Shown: positions 1-15,667, counted from the first letter of the stretch. The stretch is 64,000 nucleotides of DNA from Acidithiobacillus sp. (GCF_027322205.1 NZ_DAHVHY010000003.1:17966-81965); one strand, 5' to 3'. Program-made: numbers and translations. The notes: generated by a model not told the origin, from the letters alone.

Positions 1-1
1 G

Positions 2-619
2 TTACTGCGCGATCAGCACGGCACTCCCTTCGAGACCGTATACTTCCGCTTCCGCTTCATCGCACCGATTTTTGTGCTGCGCCAGTGGGTCAAACACCGC
101 GTTTCCAGTTGGAACGAGTTTTCCATGCGCTATCGCAAGCCGCTCTCCGTCGCCTATGTACCCGATGCCGCCGCGCGCACGGTGGATGGCTTTGCGGTGT
201 TGGACGAGGCTGCCGTAGCCGAATATGAAGCGCTGATGACGCAGCTCTTTGCCTGGTACGAGCAGCAATACAATGCGGCTTGCAGCCGCATTGATCTGGC
301 GCGCGAAACCGGCGAGCTGGGTCCCAAAGAAGGCGGACGCGACCCTTACCGCGGCCGGGCCCGCGAGCTTCTGCGCAATGTGATGCCGGTCGCCGCCTAC
401 TCGGATGTCTACTGGACGGTCAACTTCCGCAGCCTGATGAACTTTTTCAAGCTGCGGCGCAAGCAAGATGCCCAGTATGAAATCCGCGAATATGCCGATG
501 CGGCCTTTGCGCTGTTCGCCACGCGCCTGCCCCTGCTCGCCGAAACCATGCAGCGGGTGCTAGACGAATCGGCGTCGGCAGCGGCCAATGCCGTACAGGA
601 GCCATCTGGCAATGCCTGA
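2..619 (+). CDS. thyX: Flavin-dependent thymidylate synthase ThyX (5' truncated by window edge)
   Basis: Frame open from base 2: LLRDQHGTPFETVYFRFRFIAPIFVLRQWVKHRVSSWNEFSMRY; ThyX signature (R/K)HR-x7-S and HGTPFE. Confidence 0.88.
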   Translation, partial: LLRDQHGTPFETVYFRFRFIAPIFVLRQWVKHRVSSWNEFSMRYRKPLSVAYVPDAAARTVDGFAVLDEAAVAEYEALMTQLFAWYEQQYNAACSRIDLARETGELGPKEGGRDPYRGRARELLRNVMPVAAYSDVYWTVNFRSLMNFFKLRRKQDAQYEIREYADAAFALFATRLPLLAETMQRVLDESASAAANAVQEPSGNA

Positions 620-1784
620 TGCTAGCGTTGTTGGGTCATACGGGGGATTAGCGTCCTACGCCGCCGACCCGGCCCGGAGTCGCGGGCGCACCCACGCGGA
701 AGAGCCACCCGCCAATCGCAGCGCCTTCCAGCGCGACCGGGACCGGGTCATCCACTCCAGCGCCTTCCGCCGTCTCGAGTACAAAACCCAGGTTTTCGTG
801 AATCACGAGGGTGATCTCTACCGCACCCGCCTCACCCACAGCCTGGAAGTAGGACAAGTAGGTCGCGCCATCGCCCGCCAACTGGCTCTGAATGAGGACC
901 TGGTCGAAGCTATTGCCCTGGCCCACGATCTCGGTCACACCCCTTTTGGTCATGCTGGGCAAGAAGCCTTGCAGGAGTGCATGACCGATCTCGGTGGTTT
1001 CGAGCACAACATCCAGTCCCTGCGCATTGTGGACCGCCTGGAAAAGCGCTACGGTGACTTCCCCGGCCTGAACCTGAGCTTTGAGACGCGCGAGGGCATC
1101 CTCAAGCACTGCGCCAGAAGTAAAGCTGCCGACCTGGGAGACGTAGGTGAACGGTTTTTGCAGGGTACCCAGCCCGGTCTGGAAGCACAGATCGCCAATC
1201 TCGCCGACGAGATTGCTTATAATAACCACGATATTGATGATGGTTTACGCGCTGGCCTGCTGAGTCTGGAAGAACTCTGCGCCAGCACCTTGTACGGGGT
1301 TATTTTTGCCGAGGTACATCAGCGCTACCCTGAGGCCTCGCAAACCGTATTGCGCCACGAAACGGGTCGCCGCCTCATCAATCTGCTCATCCACGATCTG
1401 GTCGATGAAACCCGGCGCCACATCGCGGCTGAGGGCATCACCACCATTGCGGAAGTGCGGGCTGCGCCGTGCCCGCTCGCGGCCCACAGTCCGGCCATCG
1501 CCCACGAAGTGGTGACCCTCAAACGCTTCCTCTTTCAGCGCATGTATCGTCACCCGCGGGTGCATCGTCAGGCGGAAAAAGCCAAGCGCCTGGTACGCAA
1601 ACTGTTTCATGCCCTGCAGGAAGATCCGCGCCTGCTGCCGCTGAAATATCAGGCACGCATCAACGAGTGTAACGGCGCGGTGAAACGTCAGGCGCGTGTC
1701 GTCGCAGACTATGTGGCTGGCATGACCGACCGCTTCGCCATTGCCGAGTACGACCGCATCTTCGATCCCCATGGCGAGGCGTAA
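612..1784 (+). CDS. dgt: Deoxyguanosinetriphosphate triphosphohydrolase-like protein (HD domain)
   Basis: RDRDRVIHSSAFRRLEYKTQVF, TRLTHSLEVGQVGR, AHDLGHTPFGHAGQ HD-type motifs; likely start 612 overlaps thyX stop. Confidence 0.9.
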   Translation: MPDASVVGSYGGLASYAADPARSRGRTHAEEPPANRSAFQRDRDRVIHSSAFRRLEYKTQVFVNHEGDLYRTRLTHSLEVGQVGRAIARQLALNEDLVEAIALAHDLGHTPFGHAGQEALQECMTDLGGFEHNIQSLRIVDRLEKRYGDFPGLNLSFETREGILKHCARSKAADLGDVGERFLQGTQPGLEAQIANLADEIAYNNHDIDDGLRAGLLSLEELCASTLYGVIFAEVHQRYPEASQTVLRHETGRRLINLLIHDLVDETRRHIAAEGITTIAEVRAAPCPLAAHSPAIAHEVVTLKRFLFQRMYRHPRVHRQAEKAKRLVRKLFHALQEDPRLLPLKYQARINECNGAVKRQARVVADYVAGMTDRFAIAEYDRIFDPHGEA

Positions 1785-1836
1785 ACGCTTCAGCTATTCC
1801 AACGCAAAAATCCCGAAAGATGACGCGCCCGCACCC

Positions 1837-1865
1837 TTGGATGGTATCCATGAGCGCGTTATAAT
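1837..1865 (+). promoter_or_regulatory. Putative sigma70 promoter for gltBD
   Basis: TTGGAT (1837-1842) - 17 bp - TATAAT (1860-1865), upstream of gltB ATG 1921. Confidence 0.5.
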
Positions 1866-1920
1866 GCTCGGCCCTGCTTTGCAGTCCGGCGACAGGGTGC
1901 GGTGACAACCAGGTGACGAT

Positions 1921-7774
<5,854 letters not shown>

Positions 7775-7777
7775 ACG

Positions 7778-8836
7778 GTGTCCGCCACGCTGCAGAACGA
7801 CAACTTCCTGCGCGCCTGCCTGTGCCAGCCGGTGGATCATGTCCCTATCTGGCTGATGCGCCAGGCCGGCCGTTATCTGCCGGAGTATCGCGCTACCCGC
7901 GCCCGTGCCGGGGATTTTCTCACCCTCTGCACCACGCCGGAACTGGCCTGTGAAGTGACGCTGCAGCCTATCGATCATTTTCCGCTGGATGCCGCCATCC
8001 TGTTCTCGGACATCCTGACCATTCCCTATGTCATGGGACTCGGACTGCAATTTCAGGAGGGCGAAGGTCCGGTATTCGGGCACCCCTTGCGCAACGCCGC
8101 GGACATCGACGCGCTGAGTCAGCCCGATCCGGAAACGGAGCTGCGCTTCGTGATGGATACAGTGCGGCTCATCCGCCGGGCGCTGAATGGACGGGTGCCT
8201 CTCATCGGCTTTGCCGGTAGTCCCTGGACCCTCGCCTGCTACATGATCGAAGGTCGCGGCAGCCGCGACTTCATCCATATCAAAGGGTTACTGTATAGCG
8301 ATTCAGCACTATTGCATCGCCTTCTACGTCATCTGGCCGCATCGGTCACCCAATACCTCAACGCGCAGATTGCCGCTGGGGTGCAGGCAGTGATGATTTT
8401 TGATACCTGGGGTGGCGCCCTCAGCACCCAGGCTTATGCAGAGTTCTCGCTTGCGTATATGAGCGAGATCATCGCCGGTTTGAAGCGCGAAGCGGAAGGT
8501 CGCCAAGTACCAGTCCTGCTCTTTACCAAAGGCGGGGGTAACTGGCTGGAGGCAATGGCGGCGAGCGGCGCCGATGTGCTGGGTCTCGACTGGACAACCG
8601 AGTTAAGCGTCGCCCGTCGGCATCTGGGTGATGGCATAGCACTGCAGGGCAATATGGACCCCATCGCCCTCTATGGCAGCGCCAGCGCTGTCGCCGCAGA
8701 GGCAGAGCGTGTTCTGGCCAGCCATGGACCCGGGCCGGGCCACATCTTCAATCTCGGCCATGGCATCACCCCGCAAACCCCCATCGGCAACGTCGCCACC
8801 CTGGTGGAGAGCGTCCATAACTGGCGGCCAGCCTAA
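7778..8836 (+). CDS. hemE: Uroporphyrinogen decarboxylase
   Basis: [20 protein letters not shown] and [19 protein letters not shown] start. Confidence 0.96.
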   Translation: MSATLQNDNFLRACLCQPVDHVPIWLMRQAGRYLPEYRATRARAGDFLTLCTTPELACEVTLQPIDHFPLDAAILFSDILTIPYVMGLGLQFQEGEGPVFGHPLRNAADIDALSQPDPETELRFVMDTVRLIRRALNGRVPLIGFAGSPWTLACYMIEGRGSRDFIHIKGLLYSDSALLHRLLRHLAASVTQYLNAQIAAGVQAVMIFDTWGGALSTQAYAEFSLAYMSEIIAGLKREAEGRQVPVLLFTKGGGNWLEAMAASGADVLGLDWTTELSVARRHLGDGIALQGNMDPIALYGSASAVAAEAERVLASHGPGPGHIFNLGHGITPQTPIGNVATLVESVHNWRPA

Positions 8837-8837
8837 C

Positions 8838-9740
8838 CTAACCCTCGTGACCATGCCGCCATGCCGCCCAGGCATCGCGGATAAGATGACGGCGCGCATC
8901 ATGCAGGTAAGTCACCGAAGCTCCCTGCTCCATCCGCTGTAAGGCATCGGCGATGGCCATCTGAGCCATTGCAGCCAAATTCCTGCGCCCCAACTCTGGG
9001 GCCAGCGCGGGCAGGAATTCTACCCGCAACGTCAGCGGTGCCGCCGCCGCCAGTCTCCAGAGATGTCCGAACAGGCTATCTTCACCGATAAAGGGACAGA
9101 GGGGATCGGGTTGACCGGGGCGCAGCACATCTTCGTAACGCAAAGCCACCGGAATCGTCGACGCTACTGCCCCAGAGGCAATCTCAAAAGGCGCCGCAAA
9201 AAAGCTACCCACCCTTTTGCCATCGCTGGTGGTCCCTTCCGGAAAAAGGATGATGCTGGTGCCCGTTGCCAGAATCTCGCTGGCCTGACGCACCGTGCGC
9301 TGACTCGCACGGGCGTCACTGCGATCAATAAAAAGGGTCCCCAGCCACTCGCCCATAATCCCGAAAAAAGGCCAGGCACGCATTTCCTTCTTCGCCACAA
9401 AACGACCAGGAACCAAAGTCGCGAGTGCGAGAATATCCAGGTAGGAAACATGGTTGGCGGCAACAAGCACCGGTGGTTTGGGGACGAATCCATCCACACG
9501 CAAATGAATGCCAAAGATGCGCAAGGCCTGCCGACTCCACCAGGCAAAAGCCCGGTAGCTGACTGCGTCCGGTTCGGATTTGCGCGCACAAGTCCAGATC
9601 GCCAACGGGAAGGCCAGAAACAGATAAAACACCAGCACCGGCAGCCGCCAGACACGTCGCAAAGCATTGCGCCGCGAACGGCGCCAACGCCGCCCCGGGT
9701 AAGTCACCAATACCGAGGCGGGCTTTTTACGGCGTGTCAT
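8838..9740 (-). CDS. olsA: 1-acyl-sn-glycerol-3-phosphate acyltransferase (OlsA/PlsC-like)
   Basis: NHVSYLDI and FPEGTTSDG PlsC motifs; overlaps upstream OlsB-like gene by 4 nt. Confidence 0.75.
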   Translation of the reverse strand: MTRRKKPASVLVTYPGRRWRRSRRNALRRVWRLPVLVFYLFLAFPLAIWTCARKSEPDAVSYRAFAWWSRQALRIFGIHLRVDGFVPKPPVLVAANHVSYLDILALATLVPGRFVAKKEMRAWPFFGIMGEWLGTLFIDRSDARASQRTVRQASEILATGTSIILFPEGTTSDGKRVGSFFAAPFEIASGAVASTIPVALRYEDVLRPGQPDPLCPFIGEDSLFGHLWRLAAAAPLTLRVEFLPALAPELGRRNLAAMAQMAIADALQRMEQGASVTYLHDARRHLIRDAWAAWRHGHEG

Positions 9741-10513
9741 TTACGCGCGTCCACCGGTTCCAGGAAGCGCTGCTGATAGCGCGGGGTGATCAGACCAGCT
9801 TCGCACCAGACGAAGAAATCTGCACAATGAAATTGCGGATCCCAGAATGGTTCGCCGCCGATGCGTACCCCCGCCCTTAAGTAGCCCTTGAGCAAGCCAG
9901 GCAGTGTGGCCGGGTCTACCTGCGCTTGCACATCAAAATTGGGGACGGCGCGCAGGGGGAATACCCGCTGTTCCTGCGGCGTCAGGTACGCATTGAGACT
10001 CTGGTACAAGGCGCCAAGGGCCGGGCCATCGGTGCTGTGTACACTCGCACAGCCCATGAGATAATCAATCTGCCACATCGCCATGGCCTCGGCCAGCCCC
10101 GACCAGAGCAGCGCAATCACCGCGCCCTGACGGTAGTCAGGATGTACGCAGGATCGTCCCAACTCCATAATTCGCACATTCAAAGCCAGCAGGCGTGAAA
10201 GATCAAACTCTGTCTCGGCATAATAGCGGCCCACACAGGCGACCTTCTCAGGGAGGAAGAGGCGGTAGGTACCCACAACTTCCTGACGGACCTCATCTTC
10301 GACAATCAGGTGTTCACAAAAAGGGTCGTATTCATCCTGATCCAGACCAGGACGACCACTGAACTGGGCACCATACTCGGCACTGAATACGTCATAGCGC
10401 AGTCGTTGCGCCGCATCTACTTCGTCCTGGTGGCGCGCCAGAAAAAGACGCAACGAGCGCTCTTTCTTGGTAGTGACGCGACCGGTACTACCGTGAGACT
10501 GGGTGCTGAGCAT
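9737..10513 (-). CDS. olsB: Ornithine-acyl-ACP N-acyltransferase-like (GNAT fold, OlsB type)
   Basis: AAQRLRYDVFSAEYGAQF..EYDPFCEHLIV..VVGTYRLF..ELGRSCVHPDYR, typical OlsB/putative hemolysin family; adjacent to olsA-like gene. Confidence 0.75.
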   Translation of the reverse strand: MLSTQSHGSTGRVTTKKERSLRLFLARHQDEVDAAQRLRYDVFSAEYGAQFSGRPGLDQDEYDPFCEHLIVEDEVRQEVVGTYRLFLPEKVACVGRYYAETEFDLSRLLALNVRIMELGRSCVHPDYRQGAVIALLWSGLAEAMAMWQIDYLMGCASVHSTDGPALGALYQSLNAYLTPQEQRVFPLRAVPNFDVQAQVDPATLPGLLKGYLRAGVRIGGEPFWDPQFHCADFFVWCEAGLITPRYQQRFLEPVDARK

Positions 10514-10553
10514 ACGGGGCTCTCCGTGCAAAAACGATAACGAACCTTACTTA

Positions 10554-10566
10554 TTGTGACTCACAA
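10554..10566. promoter_or_regulatory. Perfect palindrome TTGTGA-C-TCACAA upstream of olsB
   Basis: 13-bp inverted repeat about 40 bp upstream of the olsB start. Confidence 0.35.
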
Positions 10567-10860
10567 ATATGACAATAGTGCGGCACTCCCATGAACTTTT
10601 TGTGACAATGATACGCCGACTCTCACAGACATGGTAACTTTTCTCCGTAAAAATATCGTGTTGACCTTACTGCAAGAGTCCTCGCCACCAGTCACCAGCG
10701 TCAATACGAGCATTTTATATCATGAACCAAGCAATACCAGCCCCGATCTCAAATCGCAGTGGTTCCGCTGTGGATTGCGGCAGACTCTTGCACCGTACGC
10801 CCTCAATAGTTACTGTATATCTTTGCGTTAGCACATTCCGTCAGAGGTGAAAGTTCTGCC

Positions 10861-11070
10861 ATGTCCGCCGCCCCCGAGGAAGTCGATGACAGCCCCTATT
10901 GCTGCTGCTCGGCCGCCACTTTTCAGGAAATCCTTGAGCGCCAGCGCGCCAAGCCCTTGCCCTTTATGGAACTTTTGATGATCCATGCCGGCTGCGGCGC
11001 TGGTTGCGGCAGTTGCATCGACGATCTGGAAGCCTATTTGCGCAGTCACGACGCCTATATAGAGGATTGA
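10861..11070 (+). CDS. Small BFD-like [2Fe-2S] domain protein
   Basis: YCCCSAATFQEIL...GCGAGCGSCIDDLEAYL resembles bacterioferritin-associated ferredoxin C-x-C...C-x2-C pattern. Confidence 0.6.
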   Translation: MSAAPEEVDDSPYCCCSAATFQEILERQRAKPLPFMELLMIHAGCGAGCGSCIDDLEAYLRSHDAYIED

Positions 11071-12035
11071 ATCCTTCCTGCACTTTTCATCCACCCTGGT
11101 GGGCGCGGGGTGGAGATTTTCAGACTATCTGGGCGCCCTTTTTCGCCCGATCGGGTCCTGTCGATTTTCGCCGGGAAATCTGGGGAACCCCCGATGGCGA
11201 CCAGGTCGCTGTAGACTGGGTGGACGCATCAGCCGATGCACCTGTACTTATTCTCTTTCATGGCTTGGCGAGCAGTTCGCGGGGACATTATGCCCGCTCC
11301 CTCGCTGCGGGTCTGCGGCAGAGGGGGTGGGTAGGCTGTTTTATCAATTTCCGCGGCTGCGGAGGAATAGACAACTTACTGCCCCGTGGCTATCACGCGG
11401 GTGATAGTGTGGAGATTCACTGGATGCTGGAGCGCACTGCTGCACTGTTCCCGCGTCGCGCACGATATGCTGTCGGCGTCTCTCTCGGCGGTAATGCCCT
11501 ACTCAAATATCTGGGCGAGGCAGGGGACGCGGCGCGCAAAAATCTGGAACGTGCGGCTGCCGTCTGCGCCCCCATTGATCTGGTCGCGACGGCAGAGTAT
11601 CTGCAATCCAGCCATCTTCGCTTCTACAATCAGTATTTTCTCCAGAAAATGAAAAGTTCTGTTCGCCGTTACAAGGCCCGATACCCGGATATGGCGGACT
11701 GGCCACGGGTCTTTTCGGCAAAAAGCGTGTATGATTTCGATGAATATTTTACGGCACCAGTGCATGGTTTCTCAGGCGCCCGACACCTCTGGGAAGAAGG
11801 CTCCGCAGCGCCGTTGTTGTCACATATCAATGTGCCCACATTGCTGCTGAACAGCGCGGATGATCCTATTGTACCCATCAACAGCCTGCGCAATGTTCAG
11901 ATAAGCCCGGCCGTAACACGTTGCATCACCGAGCAAGGCGGTCATGTTGGCTTTATAGATGGCGCCTTTCCCGGTCATCTGCGCTGGTTGCCAAACACGC
12001 TGCTGGACTATTTTGAGAGGAAGAGCATCCCATGA
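11067..12035 (+). CDS. YheT-family alpha/beta hydrolase
   Basis: FHGLASSSRGHYARSLA, INFRGCGG, VGVSLGGNALLKYLGE, GGHVGF; start uncertain (TTG 11067 or ATG 11004). Confidence 0.85.
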   Translation: MNPSCTFHPPWWARGGDFQTIWAPFFARSGPVDFRREIWGTPDGDQVAVDWVDASADAPVLILFHGLASSSRGHYARSLAAGLRQRGWVGCFINFRGCGGIDNLLPRGYHAGDSVEIHWMLERTAALFPRRARYAVGVSLGGNALLKYLGEAGDAARKNLERAAAVCAPIDLVATAEYLQSSHLRFYNQYFLQKMKSSVRRYKARYPDMADWPRVFSAKSVYDFDEYFTAPVHGFSGARHLWEEGSAAPLLSHINVPTLLLNSADDPIVPINSLRNVQISPAVTRCITEQGGHVGFIDGAFPGHLRWLPNTLLDYFERKSIP

Positions 12036-12403
12036 CAGACCATCCGCAACCCCGTCTTCGCATTCTGCTGGCGGAAGCCATCGCCATTGGCCCTGGTAAG
12101 GCCGAACTGCTCCGTCATATCCGCGAAGCAGGCTCCATCTCCGCAGCGGCGCGGGCGATGAATATGAGTTACCGGCGCGCTTGGTTGCTGGTGGACACCA
12201 TGAATCACTGCTTTCTGGCGCCGGTAGTCAGCACCGCCACGGGTGGCAGTCATGGCGGCGGCGCCCATCTGACCGAGATGGGTGAAGAAATCTTGAAGCG
12301 CTATGAGGCGATGGAAAGCAAGGCGAATGCGACCCTCGCTCCCGATATCGCCGAATTCCGCAAACTCATGCAACTCCACAAACCGGAAGAAAACGCTTCG
12401 TGA
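12032..12403 (+). CDS. ModE N-terminal-type winged HTH regulator (no molybdate-binding domain)
   Basis: LLRHIREAGSISAAARAMNMSYRRAWLLVDTMN; about 123 aa. Confidence 0.8.
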   Translation: MTDHPQPRLRILLAEAIAIGPGKAELLRHIREAGSISAAARAMNMSYRRAWLLVDTMNHCFLAPVVSTATGGSHGGGAHLTEMGEEILKRYEAMESKANATLAPDIAEFRKLMQLHKPEENAS

Positions 12404-13920
12404 AAAACCTGCTCCGCGAAGTACTTTGCAGTCGGGTCTACGATGTGGCCCGGGAAACGCCCCTGGAAACGGCGCCCAAACTGAGCCCCCGCCTGCAGCG
12501 CGAAGTGCTGTTCAAACGCGAAGACCTGCAGCCGGTGTTCAGCTTCAAACTGCGCGGCGCCTACAACAAGATCGCGCAGCTTTCGGACGCCGAAAAAGCA
12601 CGCGGTGTCATCACCGCCAGCGCCGGCAATCATGCGCAGGGCGTCGCCTACGCTGCCCAGAAGCTGGGTATCCGTGCGGTGATCGTCATGCCCGGCACCA
12701 CCCCGGAAATCAAGGTCAATGCGGTACGGGCGCGGGGTGCGGAGGTCATTCTTCATGGCGACAGCTACTCCGACGCGCAGGCACATTGCGACGCCCTGAT
12801 CGCCGAATCGGGCCTGGTCTTCATTCCACCCTTTGACGATCCGCTGGTCATTGCCGGACAAGGGACGATAGGCGCAGAGATACTCCGTCAGCGAGGCGCC
12901 GGCCTAGAAGCGATTTTCGTTCCGGTGGGAGGCGGCGGCCTCATTGCCGGGGTGGCGGCCTACCTGAAATCCATCGTGCCGGAAATTCGCATCATTGGCG
13001 TTGAACCCTTTGAGGCCGATGCCATGTATCAGTCTTTGCAAGCGGGGAAACGGGTTACATTACCACAGGTCGGTATTTTCGCCGATGGTGTGGCGGTGCG
13101 CCAGGTGGGAGAACACACCTTTGCCCTCTGCCAGAAATATGTGGATGAGATCGTGCGGGTGAGTAACGACGAGATCTGTGCAGCCATCAAGGACGTTTTT
13201 GACGAGACCCGTTCCATTATGGAGCCGGCGGGCGCGCTTGCCTTGGCGGGTCTCAAGCGAATGGCCGCAACGGATGCCGGTCAAGGCGGGGCCTGGGTCG
13301 CTATTCTTTCCGGAGCCAACATGAATTTTGATCGACTGCGCTTTATCGCCGAGCGGGCGGAACTAGGCGAGGCCCGCGAGGCGCTGTTTGCGGTCACGAT
13401 TCCAGAACGACCAGGGGCCTTTCGCGCCTTCTGCGCGGCCATTGGTCAGCGGGTCGTGACGGAGTTCAATTATCGCCTGCACCACCGTGATCGGGCGCAT
13501 ATTTTTGTCGGTGTGGCTATCCGCGACCGGGAAGACGCCAGTGCATTGCTGGAGAGCTTGCGGGCAACCGGTCACGAGGCATTGGACCTGAGTGATGACG
13601 AAATGGCCAAGCTGCATATTCGTCATATGGTCGGTGGCCATGCGGCCGCGGCACAGGATGAGCGGATTTATCGCTTTGAATTTCCGGAGCGTCCTGGCGC
13701 GCTGATGGATTTTCTCGACCAGTTAGGCGGGCACTGGAATATCAGTCTCTTCCATTATCGTAATAATGGTGTAGACCTGGGTCGGGTGCTGGCGGGCTTT
13801 GAGGTGCCGAACGCGGATGTAGTGCAGTTTGAGGCGTTACTGGCCGGTCTCAATTATGCGCATGTCGCAGAAACCGCCAATCCTGCCTACCAGTTTTTTC
13901 TGGATCAGGGTCAGCACTGA
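12400..13920 (+). CDS. ilvA: Threonine ammonia-lyase, biosynthetic long form
   Basis: KREDLQPVFSFKLRGAYNK, ASAGNHAQGVA, two C-terminal ACT-like regulatory repeats (IPERPGAFRAF, FPERPGALMDF). Confidence 0.95.
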   Translation: MKNLLREVLCSRVYDVARETPLETAPKLSPRLQREVLFKREDLQPVFSFKLRGAYNKIAQLSDAEKARGVITASAGNHAQGVAYAAQKLGIRAVIVMPGTTPEIKVNAVRARGAEVILHGDSYSDAQAHCDALIAESGLVFIPPFDDPLVIAGQGTIGAEILRQRGAGLEAIFVPVGGGGLIAGVAAYLKSIVPEIRIIGVEPFEADAMYQSLQAGKRVTLPQVGIFADGVAVRQVGEHTFALCQKYVDEIVRVSNDEICAAIKDVFDETRSIMEPAGALALAGLKRMAATDAGQGGAWVAILSGANMNFDRLRFIAERAELGEAREALFAVTIPERPGAFRAFCAAIGQRVVTEFNYRLHHRDRAHIFVGVAIRDREDASALLESLRATGHEALDLSDDEMAKLHIRHMVGGHAAAAQDERIYRFEFPERPGALMDFLDQLGGHWNISLFHYRNNGVDLGRVLAGFEVPNADVVQFEALLAGLNYAHVAETANPAYQFFLDQGQH

Positions 13921-13927
13921 ACCCGGC

Positions 13928-14332
13928 TTAATCCCCGCGCGGGACAAACATCAAACGCAGAGACTCGCCGATACCCGCCGCCATACCGTGCCAGCGGCGG
14001 GCGATGTCCGCATCCATGTGGTCCAGCATGGTTTCATGAAAGAGCGTGAGCCAGTCATCCACCAGCGGATTGCTTACTCCAACCGACGCGTGTTTCTCGC
14101 CCAGCGCATAGCGGTAGTCTTTGTAGGGAAGTCCGCCGGATACTGTCCACCAGTAGTGGCTGAGTCGGTCTTTGTGCAGATCCCAGTCCTGGACGACGGA
14201 GAAAGGCTCTGCCAGGGTCGGGTGATGCTGGATGCGATTGTAGAAATCGTCCACCACGGCACGAATCACCGGCAGCGTAATCTTCTCGCAAAGGGGTTCG
14301 AGACGGCGTTTGGGAGGGCTTACCCGCTCCAT
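13928..14332 (-). CDS. Group III truncated hemoglobin-like protein
   Basis: VVDDFYNRIQHHPTLAEPF...DWDLHKDRLSHYWWTVSGG...WLTLFHETM; start uncertain. Confidence 0.7.
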   Translation of the reverse strand: MERVSPPKRRLEPLCEKITLPVIRAVVDDFYNRIQHHPTLAEPFSVVQDWDLHKDRLSHYWWTVSGGLPYKDYRYALGEKHASVGVSNPLVDDWLTLFHETMLDHMDADIARRWHGMAAGIGESLRLMFVPRGD

Positions 14333-14416
14333 GATCGGCTCCGGCGTCCGCAGACTTGGAAAACGTGCAGTATTGCTGATAGAGCAAGTGCGGGTCAACG
14401 TCCAAAAACCCGATGG

Positions 14417-15667
14417 TCAGAAGCGCTCTGGACGATAGGGTGCGGGGTCCGTAAATGGCGTTTCACCCGCCATCATTTCGGCCAGTAGACGCCCGGTGGT
14501 GGGACCCAGGGTCAGCCCCTGATGACAATGGCCAAAGGCATACCAGACCCCGGGATGCCTCGGCGCCCGGCCAATGATCGGCAGCATATCCGGCGTGCAG
14601 GGGCGCACCCCCATCCAGGGGTCGGCGTCCAGACGCTTGCCCAGGGCAGGCAATAACCGGCGTGCCTGCGCCTCCGCGCGAGTGAGCGGAATAGCGGAAG
14701 GCGGTGCATCCCGGTGCGCAAACTCCGCACCGGTCGTCAGCCGGATGCCGCGCTGCATAGGCGCCAGCATATAGCCCTGATCAGCATCGAGCACCGGGTG
14801 ACAGAGTGGCGTGGCCTCCGGCTGGGCGTAGTGCATGTGATAGCCCCTTTTTGCAAAGAGTGGCGGATGGTAACCCAAAGGTCCGGTCACATCCGGCGAC
14901 CAAGCGCCCAAGGCCACCACCACCTCGGCGGCATCCACCGGTCCATGCACCGTAGCGATGCGCCATCCCGTCGAACTGTGTTCCACACCCTGCACGGCGT
15001 TGGTGCGAAACTCGCCGCCCATCCGGGTAAAATAGTTCAGGTACGCGCGCGTGAGCGCATGAGGGTCGACAACAGCCAGCGGTTGGGTCCAGTGAATGCC
15101 ACCGGCCAGCCCAGAACGCAGGCTGTACTCCATCGCCGCCACTTGAGCGCTGTCGAGAGCGTCGTAGGCCACCGCAAAATTCTCGGCCTTAAATGCCGCC
15201 TCTTTCAGGGCATGATCCAGAGACTCGGGCTTTTCATGTACCTGCAACCAGCCACCGGGACGGAGCAGATCAATCGCCCCCGCCGCTCCGGCCAGAGCCA
15301 GATGGTCATCCAGACAGTGGGTAATCAGTGCGGCATAATGCCGGGCAATCATCCGATGACGATCTTCCTGGGAGTTATACCAGTACTGCATAAAGGGAAT
15401 GGCCAGACGCGGCAGCATCGTCCCCCGGTAGTAGGCCTCGGTCGACTGATTGCGGGCATAGCTGAGCAGTGTCGCCAGGGCACGGGGGAAGGGGTGCGGC
15501 ATAACTGCCTCGCGCTGAATCAGGCCGGCATTGCCGAAGGACGTCCCCTCCCCAGGCCCGCGCTGGTCCAGAAGCATTGTGGAACGGCCCCGTAGTTGCA
15601 ACTGCAAGGCAATGGAGACTCCAACAATGCCTGCGCCCAGAACTACCACGTCACCATGTGCTGCCAT
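14417..15667 (-). CDS. FAD-dependent D-amino-acid dehydrogenase (DadA-like) oxidoreductase
   Basis: DVVVLGAGIVGVSIALQLQLRG Rossmann; GVRPCTPDMLPIIGRAPRHPGVWYAFGHCHQGLTLGP. Confidence 0.88.
   Translation of the reverse strand: MAAHGDVVVLGAGIVGVSIALQLQLRGRSTMLLDQRGPGEGTSFGNAGLIQREAVMPHPFPRALATLLSYARNQSTEAYYRGTMLPRLAIPFMQYWYNSQEDRHRMIARHYAALITHCLDDHLALAGAAGAIDLLRPGGWLQVHEKPESLDHALKEAAFKAENFAVAYDALDSAQVAAMEYSLRSGLAGGIHWTQPLAVVDPHALTRAYLNYFTRMGGEFRTNAVQGVEHSSTGWRIATVHGPVDAAEVVVALGAWSPDVTGPLGYHPPLFAKRGYHMHYAQPEATPLCHPVLDADQGYMLAPMQRGIRLTTGAEFAHRDAPPSAIPLTRAEAQARRLLPALGKRLDADPWMGVRPCTPDMLPIIGRAPRHPGVWYAFGHCHQGLTLGPTTGRLLAEMMAGETPFTDPAPYRPERF

Noticed and set aside
10722-10853. 43-aa ORF MNQAIPAPISNRSGS... 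upstream of the BFD-like gene
   Set aside because: Short, no RBS or recognisable homology; lies in a likely leader region.
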